The notes: generated by a model not told the origin, from the letters alone. Counted from the first letter of the stretch, positions 1 to 8,087 are shown. The stretch: DNA of 11,347 nt from Deltaproteobacteria bacterium (GCA_021157555.1 JAGGWL010000058.1:1-11347), one strand, 5' to 3'. Numbers and translations are program-made.

Positions 1-552
1 CGTCCGTTTTTCAATCTTGACAAAACAAGTTATAGAAGCTGCAATTAAAACAATAAGCATAGCCGTTCCAAGATCAGGCTGCTTCACTATTAAAATAAAA
101 GGAATAGCAACCAGCACACAAGGTATGAAAAGCTCTTTCAGCCTCAAACCGGTTGTTTTTGCCAAATTAGAATAATATTTGGCAAGGACAATGATTACTG
201 CAATTTTAACAAGCTCGGACGGCTGTATGGAAATTGATAATATTGTAAGCCAGCGTCTTGAGCCTCCAATATACCTGCCAAAAAGTAGGACTGCAATCAA
301 AAGAAGTATACAAAACACATAAAAGAATCCAGCCCAACGTTCCAGCACCTTATAATGAAACAAAAAAGAGATAATCATGGCTGTCAAGCCTAAACCATAC
401 CATATCAACTGCCTGACATACAAAACCTTTTGCGGAGTAGAAATTCCTGCCGAAACCGCACTGTAAAGCGTCATCAGCCCAATAAAACTGACAATCAAAG
501 TCAAACAAAGAAGACTCCAGTCAAAATATTGTACAAGCCGTCTATCAAACAT
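1..552 (-). CDS. rodA: RodA, rod-shape SEDS peptidoglycan glycosyltransferase (partial, C-terminus beyond window)
   Basis: This is the N-terminal 184 residues of a SEDS-family integral membrane protein; the rest lies beyond position 1. RodA polymerises lipid II into glycan strands during cell elongation, working with PBP2. The translation starts MFDRRLVQYFDWSLL and shows several hydrophobic segments (about residues 13-34, 50-65, 76-92, 113-127, 140-156 and 162-177). Family landmarks visible are GSRRWL near residues 97-102, the QPSELVK motif at 110-116 and QPDLGTAM at 158-165, all typical of RodA/FtsW. The ATG at 550-552 is preceded by an AGGGGA Shine-Dalgarno. The gene starts 32 nt after the PBP2 stop, so the two are very likely co-transcribed. 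RodA is preferred over FtsW because of the PBP2/mreBCD neighbours. The catalytic periplasmic loop after the QPDLGT helix lies outside the window. Confidence 0.95.
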   Translation of the reverse strand, partial: MFDRRLVQYFDWSLLCLTLIVSFIGLMTLYSAVSAGISTPQKVLYVRQLIWYGLGLTAMIISFLFHYKVLERWAGFFYVFCILLLIAVLLFGRYIGGSRRWLTILSISIQPSELVKIAVIIVLAKYYSNLAKTTGLRLKELFIPCVLVAIPFILIVKQPDLGTAMLIVLIAASITCFVKIEKRT

Positions 553-584
553 TGTTGTTAATCCCCTGAAAGATTATATAATAA

Positions 585-2456
585 TCAAAGTTCAGATTTT
601 TTATTATTATTCTGCTCGGCAGCATCTGTAATCTCGCAATTTCCACTATCACAATAAGTTCTAATAATCTCTCTGGCTATTGGAGCAGCAACGCTTGAGC
701 CATGCTCTCCATGTTCAATAATTACGGAAACAGCTATTTTTGGATCAACAGAAGGGGCATACGCCACAAACCAGGCGTGAGGCTTCAAAAACAGAGTTTT
801 TTCCTCTTCACTTAAGGAATCAACTTTTTCCCTACCTACTACCTGCGCTGTTCCTGTTTTTCCACAAAATTCGATACCATCCAAACGGGATTTCCAGGCA
901 GTTCCTTTTCTATCATTAACAACTTCCCACAATCCCTTTTTTACCAGCTCCATTGTTTTGGAGGAAACAGGCAGTCTCCCGACAATAACAGGCATACTCT
1001 TCATAACAATTTCATCATCGGCTTTTCTGATTGTTTTCACTATCAATGGTTTGTATCTTGTTCCACCGTTAGCTATAGCCGAAATTAAAACAAGCATTTG
1101 CAAAGGTGTAGCAAGATTGTATCCCTGTCCTATTGCCACTGAAAGTGTTTCGCCACCCTGCCACGTAACACCCGTACGCAGTTTTTTCCAGTTTGCAGTC
1201 GGAACAAGCCCGACCGATTCATGGTCAAGATGAATAGACGTGGAAGATCCAAGCCCGCAGGCTTTTGCATACCAGGCCAACCTGGCTATCCCTAACTTTT
1301 GGCCAACCTGATAAAAAAATACATCACAAGACTCTGCAAGAGCCTTTACAACATCCGCAGAGCCATGCCCCGCCTTTTTCCAGCAGCGATATGCACGCCC
1401 CCCGTACCGATAATAGCCAGGACAAAAAAAAGTTGTATTGTCATCTATTACACCTTCCTCAAGACCGGCTATAGCCGTGATTATTTTATAAGTCGAGGCC
1501 GGAGGATATTCGCCCTGGATGGCTTTATTCTCCATTGGTCTGAACGGATTTGTAATTAAAGAATCCCATTCTTTATGGGACATTCCGGTAACAAAAGAAT
1601 TCTGATCAAATGACGGACTGCTGGCCATAGCCAGAATCTCTCCTGAGGAAGGAATCATGGCCACCACTGCGCCTGCTCTACCTGCCAAAAGTTTTTCAGC
1701 CTTTTCCTGAAGAAGATGATCAATAGTAAGATATATATTATGCCCGGGTATTGAATTGACAGTTTTTAAAATCCTCACAACCTGGCCTGTGGCGTTAACT
1801 TCCACCTGGCGCCCGCCTCGACTGCCCCTGAAAAAACTATCATACTCCTTTTCAACACCAAACCTGCCTATAAAATCACCACTTCTGCATTCGGTATATT
1901 TAGAGGACTTCAACTCATCAGCATTAATTTCACCCAAATATCCTGCCAGGTGTGCTCCGCTATGCGAATAAAGATAGTGACGCACAGGTTTTACGTTCAC
2001 CACCACACCCGGGAGATCAAACTTATGCGCTTCTATAAGGGCAAGCAAATCACGGCCAATATCCTGTTTCAAGATAACCGGTTTATAATAAGCACCTTTT
2101 TTATCTGCGAGCTTGCGCTTAATCTCTTCCAAAGGAATAGATGTATAATGTGAAAGGTTCTTGATCGTATTTTCAACTGGCTTTGCATCGTTTAAAATAA
2201 TCCCTAAATCAAAAGAAGGCCTGTTATCCACCAAAAGAGTCCCATTCCGGTCAAAAATCAACCCTCGTTGTGGATCTATGGCCTGCAAGCGGATACAATT
2301 ATTTTCAGAAAGGCGCCGGAATTCATTCCCTGCAATAACCTGAAGATAAAAAAGACGGACGAAAAGAACCGCAAACGCAGCCATTATAGAAAAAAATGCT
2401 ATATACAATCGTTGATTATACCAATCGCTATCAGCAGTTTTTAAATAACTACTCAA
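585..2456 (-). CDS. mrdA: Penicillin-binding protein 2 (elongation-specific transpeptidase)
   Basis: This is a 623-residue class B penicillin-binding protein, close to the usual PBP2 length. It cross-links peptidoglycan in the periplasm as partner of RodA. It has a short cytosolic N-terminus, one membrane anchor (about residues 18-40), a dimerisation/pedestal region with RGLIFDRNG (64-72) and IGRFGVEKEYD (196-206), then the transpeptidase domain. The active-site motifs are complete: STYK with nucleophile Ser321, SCD at 376-378, and KTGT at 533-536. The only start codon between the upstream in-frame stop and the anchor is TTG at 2454-2456, preceded by GAGGA 4 nt away, so a TTG start is likely. 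The polar tail (GNCEITDAAEQNNNKK) is not part of the fold. The 141-nt spacer separating it from mreD is the longest gap inside the mreB-rodA block and may hold its own promoter. Confidence 0.96.
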   Translation of the reverse strand: MSSYLKTADSDWYNQRLYIAFFSIMAAFAVLFVRLFYLQVIAGNEFRRLSENNCIRLQAIDPQRGLIFDRNGTLLVDNRPSFDLGIILNDAKPVENTIKNLSHYTSIPLEEIKRKLADKKGAYYKPVILKQDIGRDLLALIEAHKFDLPGVVVNVKPVRHYLYSHSGAHLAGYLGEINADELKSSKYTECRSGDFIGRFGVEKEYDSFFRGSRGGRQVEVNATGQVVRILKTVNSIPGHNIYLTIDHLLQEKAEKLLAGRAGAVVAMIPSSGEILAMASSPSFDQNSFVTGMSHKEWDSLITNPFRPMENKAIQGEYPPASTYKIITAIAGLEEGVIDDNTTFFCPGYYRYGGRAYRCWKKAGHGSADVVKALAESCDVFFYQVGQKLGIARLAWYAKACGLGSSTSIHLDHESVGLVPTANWKKLRTGVTWQGGETLSVAIGQGYNLATPLQMLVLISAIANGGTRYKPLIVKTIRKADDEIVMKSMPVIVGRLPVSSKTMELVKKGLWEVVNDRKGTAWKSRLDGIEFCGKTGTAQVVGREKVDSLSEEEKTLFLKPHAWFVAYAPSVDPKIAVSVIIEHGEHGSSVAAPIAREIIRTYCDSGNCEITDAAEQNNNKKSEL

Positions 2457-2546
2457 TGAATCCTCAAAATTTGGTTTTTGATTTCAAAAATTGCTTCACT
2501 CTTTCTTTTTCTCTGTGGCGTCAGGAACGAGGATGAGTTGGTTCTT

Positions 2547-2555
2547 ACTATAGCA
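2547..2555 (-). promoter_or_regulatory. Candidate extended -10 promoter for mrdA-rodA
   Basis: The 141-nt spacer between the mreD stop and the mrdA start contains, on the minus strand, TGCTATAGT, an extended -10 box (TGn plus a one-mismatch TATAAT). No good -35 is seen 16-18 nt upstream, where the sequence is CAGATT followed by a T-run. It lies about 90 nt upstream of the TTG start. The spacer also has two GGAACGA-type words (2522-2528 and near 2558-2563, plus strand), which could be the remnant of an intergenic repeat. The call rests only on motif shape. Confidence 0.3.
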
Positions 2556-2597
2556 TGGGAACGAAAAAAATCTGTGCACCTATTTATGGAAGTGATT

Positions 2598-3092
2598 TCA
2601 TCCCCGTTCCTTCTCCATAATCATAAAACAATGCTTAAAAAAGAGCAGAAAAAAAGGACCGGTAATGAATGCACCTATAAGCTGAATCTGTAAAGAATTC
2701 AATATATAGCTATACATATGGCTGCCTGGTTCCAAAATAAAAAAAATACTCAAAAAAATTAAATTTTGCAATATAACACCAGATACAACCGCAAAGATCA
2801 ATATAAAGATGTTTTCAGCATGAAAAAATCCTATAATCCACCGACAACAGATATAAAGCCAGATATATGTTGTGGTGTAAAGGCCAAAAGCGGCACCTGA
2901 AAGGCCATCCAACAAAAACCCACTCAACAAAACCACAGGCAAGCCTTCCCGCAACGAGCGAAAAAGTCCGAGGTAAATTATAAATGGGATTAAAATATCA
3001 TAACATGAATCAAAAAAAGGAAGAGCTGCCATAATAACAGTCTGAGTAATAACAAGACAAATTATAACCACCGCATAAAAGCAGAATATCAT
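2598..3092 (-). CDS. mreD: Rod shape-determining membrane protein MreD
   Basis: This is a 164-residue, very hydrophobic protein with about five to six membrane segments (for example around residues 3-25, 31-45, 52-75, 75-92, 97-120 and 133-155). MreD sits in the inner membrane and links MreC and MreB to the PBP2/RodA synthase. MreD proteins are poorly conserved. Support comes from size, hydrophobic profile, the GLLLDGLSG-like stretch here read as GFLLDGLSGAAFGL (58-71), and position directly after mreC. It starts 37 nt after the mreC stop, at an ATG with no strong Shine-Dalgarno (TCTCCCC is upstream instead), which suggests translation coupled to mreC. The C-terminus ends in a short charged tail (IMEKERG). 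Confidence 0.92.
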   Translation of the reverse strand: MIFCFYAVVIICLVITQTVIMAALPFFDSCYDILIPFIIYLGLFRSLREGLPVVLLSGFLLDGLSGAAFGLYTTTYIWLYICCRWIIGFFHAENIFILIFAVVSGVILQNLIFLSIFFILEPGSHMYSYILNSLQIQLIGAFITGPFFLLFFKHCFMIMEKERG

Positions 3093-3129
3093 TTTTATAA
3101 CCGTTTAAGAAAAGGGGAGAAGATATTAA

Positions 3130-3981
3130 TTATTCAGATGAATAGCCATCAACATCCATTTTTGTCACGGCAGGATTGGTATTATTCAATATAACCAGGA
3201 CCTCTTCAAGCTTTTCAAAATCAACATAAGGCTTAACAGCAACTTCCTGAAAAATACCCGAATTTTGTTTTATGATTTTTGAAACAGATCCCACGCGCAG
3301 CCCTTTTGGAAAAACACCATCAAGCCCTGAGGTAATCACAATATCCTGAGGGACAACATCCTCTTTCCACAATACATACTTGAGGAGACAAAGGCCTGCA
3401 TGACTGCCCTGCACAACCCCCCTGGCTCTTGTTCTTTGCACAAGCGCGTCAACAGCACTATTTCCGTCAATAATAAGAAGGACTTTGGCATAATGGCCGG
3501 AAACATCCGTAACCTGTCCGGCAATTCCCTCAGGCACAACAACTGCCAACCCTTTTATGAGCCCATCAACCTTACCCTTATCTATTATAATAGTTTGAAA
3601 CCATGCTGACGGGTCTTTCCCAATAACTTCGGCAGCAACGACCTGATCCGTTAGATTCTTTTTAAATTTGAGTAAATAGCGCAGCCGTATATTTGAAAGT
3701 TCCGTTTCATAACAAAAGTTGTTTCTCTTCCGCGCATGGCCTAATTCTTTTTGCAAAATCTTATTCTCTTCAGCCACTGAAACAAGATTAAAGTAATGAT
3801 TCCAAATACTTTCCAAAAACTTGATTGAGTTTGAAACTGCATCCTGAAAAGGAGCTACTATAAAAACAGAAAAGCGTCCGTATTCATATGAAGGATAGCG
3901 GCTGGTCATGGAAAGGAGTACGATATTGGCAACAATCATAATAATCATACCAATAAGCATAATCGTTTTTTTTGAAAACAT
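3130..3981 (-). CDS. mreC: Rod shape-determining protein MreC
   Basis: This is a 283-residue bitopic membrane protein. It has one membrane helix (about residues 7-24), a coiled-coil stretch rich in Glu/Lys/Leu (about 65-110), and a two-lobed beta domain (about 113-267). Conserved MreC words are VVAAEVIGKDPSAWFQTI (about 114-131), DGLIKGLAVV, EGIAGQV (151-157), NSAVDALVQRTRARGVV (174-190) and TSGLDGVFPKGLRVG (217-231). MreC forms a periplasmic scaffold that activates PBP2/RodA and binds MreB and MreD. The ATG lies only 3 nt after the mreB stop, so translation is almost certainly coupled to mreB. There is no strong Shine-Dalgarno in the gap. Length is typical for the family and no defect is visible. 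Confidence 0.95.
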   Translation of the reverse strand: MFSKKTIMLIGMIIMIVANIVLLSMTSRYPSYEYGRFSVFIVAPFQDAVSNSIKFLESIWNHYFNLVSVAEENKILQKELGHARKRNNFCYETELSNIRLRYLLKFKKNLTDQVVAAEVIGKDPSAWFQTIIIDKGKVDGLIKGLAVVVPEGIAGQVTDVSGHYAKVLLIIDGNSAVDALVQRTRARGVVQGSHAGLCLLKYVLWKEDVVPQDIVITSGLDGVFPKGLRVGSVSKIIKQNSGIFQEVAVKPYVDFEKLEEVLVILNNTNPAVTKMDVDGYSSE

Positions 3982-3984
3982 AAA

Positions 3985-5028
3985 TTAATATATAACTACC
4001 TGCCTGAGAATTTCGATACTGTCAATGGCCATGCCAGAACCAAGAGCAACGGTAGACAAGGGATCGTCAGTTACCGTAATCGGAAGGCTGGTCTCTTCCC
4101 TGAGAAGCTTGTCCAAATTTTTAAGCAAAGCGCCCCCGCCAGTCAGCACAATTCCCGTATCAACAATATCAGCGGCAAGCTCGGGCGGAGTCTGCTCAAG
4201 GGCAATCTTGACAGTATCGACAATAGCATCAATCTGCTCGGAAATAGCCACCCGGATCTCTTCCGAATCAATTGATAGAATTTTAGGAATCCCGGAAGCA
4301 AGATCCCGCCCCTTAACCTCAATTGTTTCCAGGTTCTGGGGATCCGGATATGCATTCCCGATTGTAGTTTTTATTATTTCAGCAGTCCGCTCCCCGATGA
4401 GCAAATTATATTTTCTCTTGATATGCTGGATAATGGAAGCATCCATTTTATCACCAGCCACTCTGATAGATCTGCTGAAAACAATTCCGGCCAGTGAAAT
4501 CACTGCCACTTCGGTTGTCCCGCCTCCAATATCAACCACCATATTACAGATCGGTTCGGTAATTGGCAATCCTGCCCCAATCGCTGCAGCCATAGGCTCT
4601 TCAATCAGAAAAACTTCCCGCGCTCCGGCAGATTCTGCAGATTCCTTGACTGCCCGCTTTTCAACCTGGGTAATTCCGGACGGAACAGCAATAATAATTC
4701 TAGGCCGCACAAATGATCTGCGATTATGAACTTTATGAATAAAGTGACGCAGCATCGCCTCGGTAACTTCAAAATCAGCAATTACACCATCCCTCATGGG
4801 CCGTATAGCTACAATATTGCCAGGTGTCCGGCCGAGCATATTTTTAGCCTCATTACCAACAGCCAAAATGCGATTTTTGCTTCTTTCATCGGTCCGAACT
4901 GCAACGACGGAAGGCTCTCTCAAAACAATACCCTTGCCCTTAACATAAAGAAGTGTATTTGCAGTTCCAAGATCTATAGCAAGATCACTTGAAAAAAAAC
5001 CCAGAATACCATCTACAAAAAAATTCAT
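3985..5028 (-). CDS. mreB: Rod shape-determining protein MreB (bacterial actin)
   Basis: This is a 347-residue actin-fold ATPase that forms membrane-bound filaments and guides elongasome movement. Visible landmarks are an N-terminal amphipathic segment (MNFFVDGILGFFSSD) expected to touch the membrane, phosphate-1 loop DLGTANT (19-25), phosphate-2 loop DIGGGTTEV (166-174), EEPMAAAIGAGLP (143-155) and the adenosine-binding TGGGALL (296-302). The frame is open upstream to a TTG at 5050-5052, adding eight residues (LVQKRGK and the initiator). The ATG at 5026-5028 is preferred because AGAGG sits 4 nt before it and because it gives the standard family start and length. It is the first gene of mreBCD and follows the serine hydrolase gene by 102 nt. 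Confidence 0.97.
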   Translation of the reverse strand: MNFFVDGILGFFSSDLAIDLGTANTLLYVKGKGIVLREPSVVAVRTDERSKNRILAVGNEAKNMLGRTPGNIVAIRPMRDGVIADFEVTEAMLRHFIHKVHNRRSFVRPRIIIAVPSGITQVEKRAVKESAESAGAREVFLIEEPMAAAIGAGLPITEPICNMVVDIGGGTTEVAVISLAGIVFSRSIRVAGDKMDASIIQHIKRKYNLLIGERTAEIIKTTIGNAYPDPQNLETIEVKGRDLASGIPKILSIDSEEIRVAISEQIDAIVDTVKIALEQTPPELAADIVDTGIVLTGGGALLKNLDKLLREETSLPITVTDDPLSTVALGSGMAIDSIEILRQVVIY

Positions 5029-5040
5029 TTTTCCTCTTTT

Positions 5041-5060
5041 TTGCACCAGCAAATGTGCAA
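5041..5060 (-). promoter_or_regulatory. Stem-loop in the mreB leader beside the Shine-Dalgarno
   Basis: On the minus strand TTGCACATTTGCTGGTGCAA forms a 6-bp perfect stem (TTGCAC/GTGCAA) with an 8-nt loop. Its 3' side ends about 3 nt before the AGAGG Shine-Dalgarno of mreB. It could stabilise the mRNA 5' end or affect ribosome access. It contains the alternative upstream TTG codon of the mreB frame. There is no U-run directly after it (the run is A-rich), so it is not a terminator. A protein-binding operator is an equally possible reading. Confidence 0.4.
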
Positions 5061-5064
5061 AAAC

Positions 5065-5070
5065 TTTATA
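5065..5070 (-). promoter_or_regulatory. Candidate -10 box upstream of mreB
   Basis: The 102-nt spacer between the serine hydrolase stop and mreB contains TATAAA on the minus strand, about 37 nt before the ATG. No good -35 is present (CCGGTT at the 17-nt distance). If used, the transcript would begin close to the 5' arm of the leader stem-loop. The same spacer holds a small dyad, AATAGC-TT-GCTATT, at 5101-5114. MreBCD may instead depend wholly on read-through from the upstream genes. Confidence 0.3.
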
Positions 5071-5130
5071 ATTTCATAAAATTAAAAAACCGGTACCAGA
5101 AATAGCTTGCTATTACAAGTTAAAAAACTT

Positions 5131-6222
5131 TCATAAAAAATTTTTCATAACAGAATCATGCAATTTTGGTCGAAATACCTTAATCTTGTTATTTTGCCGT
5201 GATGGATGAACCCGATTTGTTAAAAGAATCACTATCACCGAACGTTCCAAGTCTATCCAAAAAGAGGTGCCTGTAAAACCAAGATGGCCGACACTCTTTT
5301 TTGAAAAAAACCGTCCACTGCTGGAACCTGTAAGAGAAGGCGTATCAAAACCAGACGTTCGGCCTGAATACTCATCTTTTCTTAAAAATTTACGCATTAA
5401 ATGTTTATCAAAAATGTCCGAATCTACCGCCCGGCCATGAAAAACATCCACAATAAATGATAACAGCTTAAAAACAGCTCCCGCACTGCCAAAAAGTCCT
5501 GCATGCCCGGCTACCCCTCCCATCATGTAGGCATTATCATCATGAACTTCGCCTTTTAACAAAATTCTCCGCCAGGGACAGACTTCTGTAGCTGCAAAAA
5601 CAGCCTCCTCTATTTCAGGTTGCTTAAGATCAACAAAAAAAAGCCTTTCCGGAGAGCCGCTGCCAAGTTTTAAGGGTGCATAAATCTCTTCCTCAGTAAA
5701 TCGGTCAAGACTTCTGCCGGCTGCTGTTTCAACGATCCATCCCAATATCATAAAACCAAGATCACTGTACAAAGTCTTTTTCCCGATCGGATACAATAAT
5801 GGTTCCTTTACAAGATAGCCCCTTAAAGCTGTTATCCTCTTCTTTTCAGGCAGTTTGCGTAAAGCCTTGTAATATTCCCTGTAGTCAGGTAAACCGGAAT
5901 TATGAAAAAGTAGATTACGAATCGTTATCTCATTTTTGCTATTAGCTCCAAATTCAGGCAGTATTGAGGAAACATTTTGTTCCAAAAATAATTTTTCCCG
6001 CTTAATCAGCTTCATCACTGCAAGAGTGGTGGCCAGGGGTTTGGTCAAAGATGCCAGATCAAAGATTGTCTCCCTGCTCATGGGTATTTTGGAAAAAATA
6101 TCTGTTTGACCGTAAGCCTTGCAAAATAACTGTTTGCTATCTTTGGAAACCAGCAAAACACCACCGGGAAAAACACCCTCCGCAACGCCGCTTGCCATAA
6201 GAGCATCTGCCTGTTTCATCAT
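5131..6222 (-). CDS. Serine hydrolase, class C beta-lactamase family (possible cytosolic muropeptide amidase)
   Basis: This is a 363-residue serine hydrolase of the beta-lactamase/transpeptidase-like fold. The catalytic set is visible: SLTK with nucleophile Ser58 and Lys61, the YSD form of the Tyr motif at 152-154, and HLGFTG at 313-318 replacing the KTG box. A further block, GEVHDDNAYMMGGVAGHAGLF (224-244), recalls the subgroup containing the Bacillus AmiE/YbbE muropeptide amidase and esterase EstB-like enzymes. There is no signal peptide or membrane segment, so it should be cytosolic. Its start overlaps the LD-carboxypeptidase stop by 4 nt (ATGA), with a second ATG directly after. That coupling suggests a shared role in trimming recycled muropeptides. 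The precise substrate is an inference; an esterase or D-aminopeptidase role cannot be excluded. Confidence 0.85.
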   Translation of the reverse strand: MMKQADALMASGVAEGVFPGGVLLVSKDSKQLFCKAYGQTDIFSKIPMSRETIFDLASLTKPLATTLAVMKLIKREKLFLEQNVSSILPEFGANSKNEITIRNLLFHNSGLPDYREYYKALRKLPEKKRITALRGYLVKEPLLYPIGKKTLYSDLGFMILGWIVETAAGRSLDRFTEEEIYAPLKLGSGSPERLFFVDLKQPEIEEAVFAATEVCPWRRILLKGEVHDDNAYMMGGVAGHAGLFGSAGAVFKLLSFIVDVFHGRAVDSDIFDKHLMRKFLRKDEYSGRTSGFDTPSLTGSSSGRFFSKKSVGHLGFTGTSFWIDLERSVIVILLTNRVHPSRQNNKIKVFRPKLHDSVMKNFL

Positions 6223-7130
6223 TCTAAAAAATCTTTTAAAAAAGAGAGGGCCCTCTCTTCTGTGTCAAGTATGGCCTCAAGCCCCATCGGAAAAGCAAGA
6301 TTAGTGCGTCCATGCCCGGCTTCAAATCCTGCCATAACCGGAAAATCAAAATCCCTGATTATATCTGCAACAATTTCCATAACCTCATCATATTGACCGC
6401 AGCCTTCAAATGAACCGAGTATAAGACCTGCAAGTCTCTCAATACAACCGGCCTGTCTCATATGAATCAGCATCCTGTCAATGCGGTAAGGAGCTTCACT
6501 CCTCTCTTCAAGAAAAAGGATCCGACCATTATAATCAGGTTGCGCAGGAGTGCCCATCAAGCTACACAGAATTGAAAGATTACCGCCCACAACAGGCCCT
6601 GCCGCAACACCACTTTGTATAACAAAACAATTTTTGGGCTTTAATTCAAATTTGCTGTCCGACAGCAACACAGACATCAAAGACTCCCTGGTCATTCTGT
6701 CTGCCTGCCCCAGAGTCGTTATCATCGGGCCATGATAAGTAACAAGCCTGCACTTTATATACAAGGCTGATAAAATGGCCGTGATATCACTGAATCCCAC
6801 AAAAATCTTCGGATTTTCCCTGATAGCCTTATAATCCAAATACTGCAAAAGGCGGGTAGAACCGAATCCGCCTCTGGCGCAGATTATCGCCTTAACCTGC
6901 CTGTTTTTAAAAAGTTCGTTCAGCAGCTCTGCCCGCTCAACATCGGAACCAGCCAGATAACCTCTGCGCCGGTAGATACCATCAGGAATTATAAGGCGAA
7001 ATCCCATTGATTCCAGAACCGATGCTCCTTTATCAAATTCAGCAACATCAAAAGAACTTGCCGGAGCTGCAATTCCGATTAAATCACCCTTAACAAGGTG
7101 CCTGGGAATAATAACAGATTTCGTGTACAT
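6219..7130 (-). CDS. ldcA: LD-carboxypeptidase (S66 family murein tetrapeptide carboxypeptidase)
   Basis: This is a 303-residue S66 peptidase. The family removes the terminal D-Ala from L-Ala-gamma-D-Glu-mDAP-D-Ala tetrapeptides in the cytosol so that the tripeptide can be reused by Mpl. Landmarks are the N-terminal GDLIGIAAPASSF (15-27), CARGGFGSTRLL (84-95), the nucleophile elbow GFSDIT with Ser114, LFLEER with the likely catalytic Glu208, the YRIDRML helix (215-221), and GHGRTN with the likely catalytic His273. No signal peptide is present, as expected. The start is 15 nt after the SPFH gene stop with no clear Shine-Dalgarno, suggesting coupling. The gene symbol is by family function; it could be a paralogue with a different peptide preference. 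Confidence 0.92.
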   Translation of the reverse strand: MYTKSVIIPRHLVKGDLIGIAAPASSFDVAEFDKGASVLESMGFRLIIPDGIYRRRGYLAGSDVERAELLNELFKNRQVKAIICARGGFGSTRLLQYLDYKAIRENPKIFVGFSDITAILSALYIKCRLVTYHGPMITTLGQADRMTRESLMSVLLSDSKFELKPKNCFVIQSGVAAGPVVGGNLSILCSLMGTPAQPDYNGRILFLEERSEAPYRIDRMLIHMRQAGCIERLAGLILGSFEGCGQYDEVMEIVADIIRDFDFPVMAGFEAGHGRTNLAFPMGLEAILDTEERALSFLKDFLE

Positions 7131-7145
7131 TTTGATTTTAAATTT

Positions 7146-8087
7146 TTATGTTTTCAAGCTGCCGCTCACTACCTTCTTTGGGGTTACAGTATCTATAACC
7201 TTGGCTGCAGAAGCGACAAATCCGGAAATATCAGAAAGCGTAGAAGGAATTATCATGGTATTATTCTGCTTGGCAAGATTCCCGAATGCTTTGATATACT
7301 GTTCAGCTATTCTAAGATTAACTGCATCTTTTCCATTTTCCTTGCTTATTCCCATTGCAATTTTCGCTATACCGCGAGCAGTAGCTTCTGCCACCTTTTC
7401 AATTTCTACAGATTTACCTTCGGCCTCGTTAATACGCTTCTGTTTTTCACCTTCCGATTCTGCAATCATGGCCTGTCTTTTACCTTCAGCCCTGTTGATT
7501 TCAGATTGTTTCTCACCTTCTGATTCTGCAATCGTGGCTCTTTTATCACGCTCAGCCTTCATCTGCTTTTCCATTGATTCGATAATACTTTGAGGCGGTT
7601 CAATATCCTTGACCTCATACCTGGTCACTTTAACTCCCCAGGGATCGCTGGCCTCATCCACCGCTTGCACCACCTTTGAGTTGATAGCTTCACGAGCCAT
7701 AAAGGTTTCATCCAGATCAAAAGTTCCGAAAATACTCCGCATGGTGGTTTGCGCAATCTGGGAAGTAGCATATTTATAATCGTCAATCCCGTAAGCAGAT
7801 CTTTTTGCATCTACCACCTGAATATACAAAATACCATCCACTCCGATTGAGACATTATCCTTTGTAATGCAGGTCTGCTGAGGCACATCTATCGCCTCTT
7901 CCTTTAAAGAGCGTTTATATGAAACCTTGTCTAAAAAAGGAATCAAAATATAAAAACCGGCATTCAGAGTCCTGCTGTACTGTCCCAACCGCTCAATGAC
8001 ACAGGCTGTTTTCTGAGGAATAATTCGAACTGTTTTAAAAAATGCTATTACAACAACAATGACTATACCTATTCCTATATATTCCAT
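7146..8087 (-). CDS. SPFH/stomatin-family membrane protein (QmcA/paraslipin-like)
   Basis: This is a 313-residue stomatin/prohibitin-type protein. It has an N-terminal membrane helix (about 4-17), an SPFH domain (about 20-180, with VIERLGQYSRTLNAGFY at 30-46 and PWGVKVTRYEVKDIEPP at 149-165), a charged Ala/Glu/Lys coiled coil (about 170-245) and a short C-terminal segment. Such proteins oligomerise in the membrane into large rings or cages that organise microdomains and regulate proteases or other membrane proteins. The coiled coil contains a near-perfect tandem 22-residue unit (184-205 and 206-227, each with AESEGEKQ and INxAEGK). A consensus AGGAGG lies 5 nt before the ATG. It follows the nfeD gene by 27 nt, the usual SPFH/NfeD pairing. 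The exact subfamily (QmcA versus other stomatins) is inferred from length and the partner. Confidence 0.92.
   Translation of the reverse strand: MEYIGIGIVIVVVIAFFKTVRIIPQKTACVIERLGQYSRTLNAGFYILIPFLDKVSYKRSLKEEAIDVPQQTCITKDNVSIGVDGILYIQVVDAKRSAYGIDDYKYATSQIAQTTMRSIFGTFDLDETFMAREAINSKVVQAVDEASDPWGVKVTRYEVKDIEPPQSIIESMEKQMKAERDKRATIAESEGEKQSEINRAEGKRQAMIAESEGEKQKRINEAEGKSVEIEKVAEATARGIAKIAMGISKENGKDAVNLRIAEQYIKAFGNLAKQNNTMIIPSTLSDISGFVASAAKVIDTVTPKKVVSGSLKT

Noticed and set aside
4025..4729. A 234-codon open frame on the plus strand opposite mreB
   Set aside because: It is the antisense shadow of a strongly conserved mreB; its low-complexity Ser/Ile/Thr composition matches no family and it has no ribosome site of its own.
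5101..5114. AATAGC-TT-GCTATT dyad as a terminator after the serine hydrolase
   Set aside because: The loop is too small, the stem is AT-rich and no T-run follows directly; the nearest T6 is over 10 nt downstream after GGTACCGG, so termination here is not supported.
7098..7593. Two overlapping plus-strand frames opposite the SPFH gene
   Set aside because: Their composition (Phe/Ser/Cys-rich) is what the reverse of the Glu/Lys/Ala coiled coil gives; the minus-strand gene has consensus signals and clear domains.
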